From JAQGJA01 sp965651535 (GTDB taxonomy: Bacteria > Pseudomonadota > Alphaproteobacteria > Micavibrionales > SZUA-601), in assembly GCA_965651535.1 (NCBI GenBank), contig CBFGSX010000081.1:1-6347 (forward strand): DNA of 6,347 nt, given 5' to 3'. The translations under genes were made by a program, and so were the position numbers. The notes under the pieces are model-generated. The model saw nothing but the letters and a program-made list of their open reading frames with translations, ran no database searches and had not been told where the DNA came from. Positions 6,225-6,347 of this stretch are shown here, one piece after another; the first letter of the stretch is position 1, and the number at the start of each line of letters is the position of its first letter.

Positions 6225-6347
6225 ATGAAAAAACTTCTGCTGGCTTCGAGTTTTCTTGTCGCCTTTTCCTCGGGCGCGTCCGCCGACGTGACGCTGCGCG
6301 AGGTCGTGCTGTCCTCGAGCGGGCTGGGGCAATATACGTTTTCCGCC
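6225..6347 (+). CDS. Exported protein, N-terminal 41 residues only
   Basis: The gene runs off the right edge. GGAGAG (6213-6218) precedes ATG 6225. The start MKKLLLASSFLVAFSSGASA is a classic Sec signal peptide: two lysines, a hydrophobic core and a signal peptidase I site ASA before D21. There is no Cys at the cleavage site, so it is not a lipoprotein. The mature part begins DVTLREVVLSSSGLGQYTF, which resembles the start of periplasmic or outer-membrane-associated beta-rich proteins of the DUF4139 type, but 21 residues are too few to be sure. It is the third gene of the AIM24-family set, 13 bases after the membrane protein. Confidence 0.8.
   Translation, partial: MKKLLLASSFLVAFSSGASADVTLREVVLSSSGLGQYTFSA

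Overview
The window reads as a chromosomal segment of a moderately GC-rich bacterium, most likely an alphaproteobacterium. The basis is a full-length EttA-type ABC-F ATPase, CYTH and AIM24/TerD proteins with proteobacterial features, and dispersed palindromes of the kind scattered through proteobacterial genomes. The assignment is an inference; no marker here fixes the genus.

Left part (1-1022), minus strand: a CYTH-domain protein cut by the window edge, then two tRNA-Pro genes (anticodons CGG and UGG), both with encoded CCA. The 253 bp between the tRNAs is repeat-rich. It holds a strong hairpin terminator, an extra copy of the 3' end of tRNA-Pro(UGG), and one of three copies of a short hairpin repeat; the other two copies lie between tRNA-Pro(CGG) and the CYTH gene.

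Centre (1023-4749): a near-consensus promoter fires rightward into an unrecognised 255-residue protein. The promoter geometry puts the transcript start on the ATG, which suggests a leaderless mRNA. This gene is noticeably AT-richer than its neighbours. It converges, with a 4-nt stop overlap, on ettA (minus strand). Divergent from ettA is a TerD-family gene, which converges, again with a 4-nt stop overlap, on an unrecognised 166-residue gene.

Right part (4750-6347): a roughly 100-bp palindromic interspersed repeat lies directly before the ribosome-binding site of an AIM24-family gene. Two genes follow at 29 and 13 bp: a single-pass membrane protein of unknown function and the start of an exported protein. 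These three look like one transcription unit. TerD and AIM24 proteins are often found near each other in tellurite/stress-type loci, so the right half may be a small envelope-stress module, but nothing in the sequence proves this.
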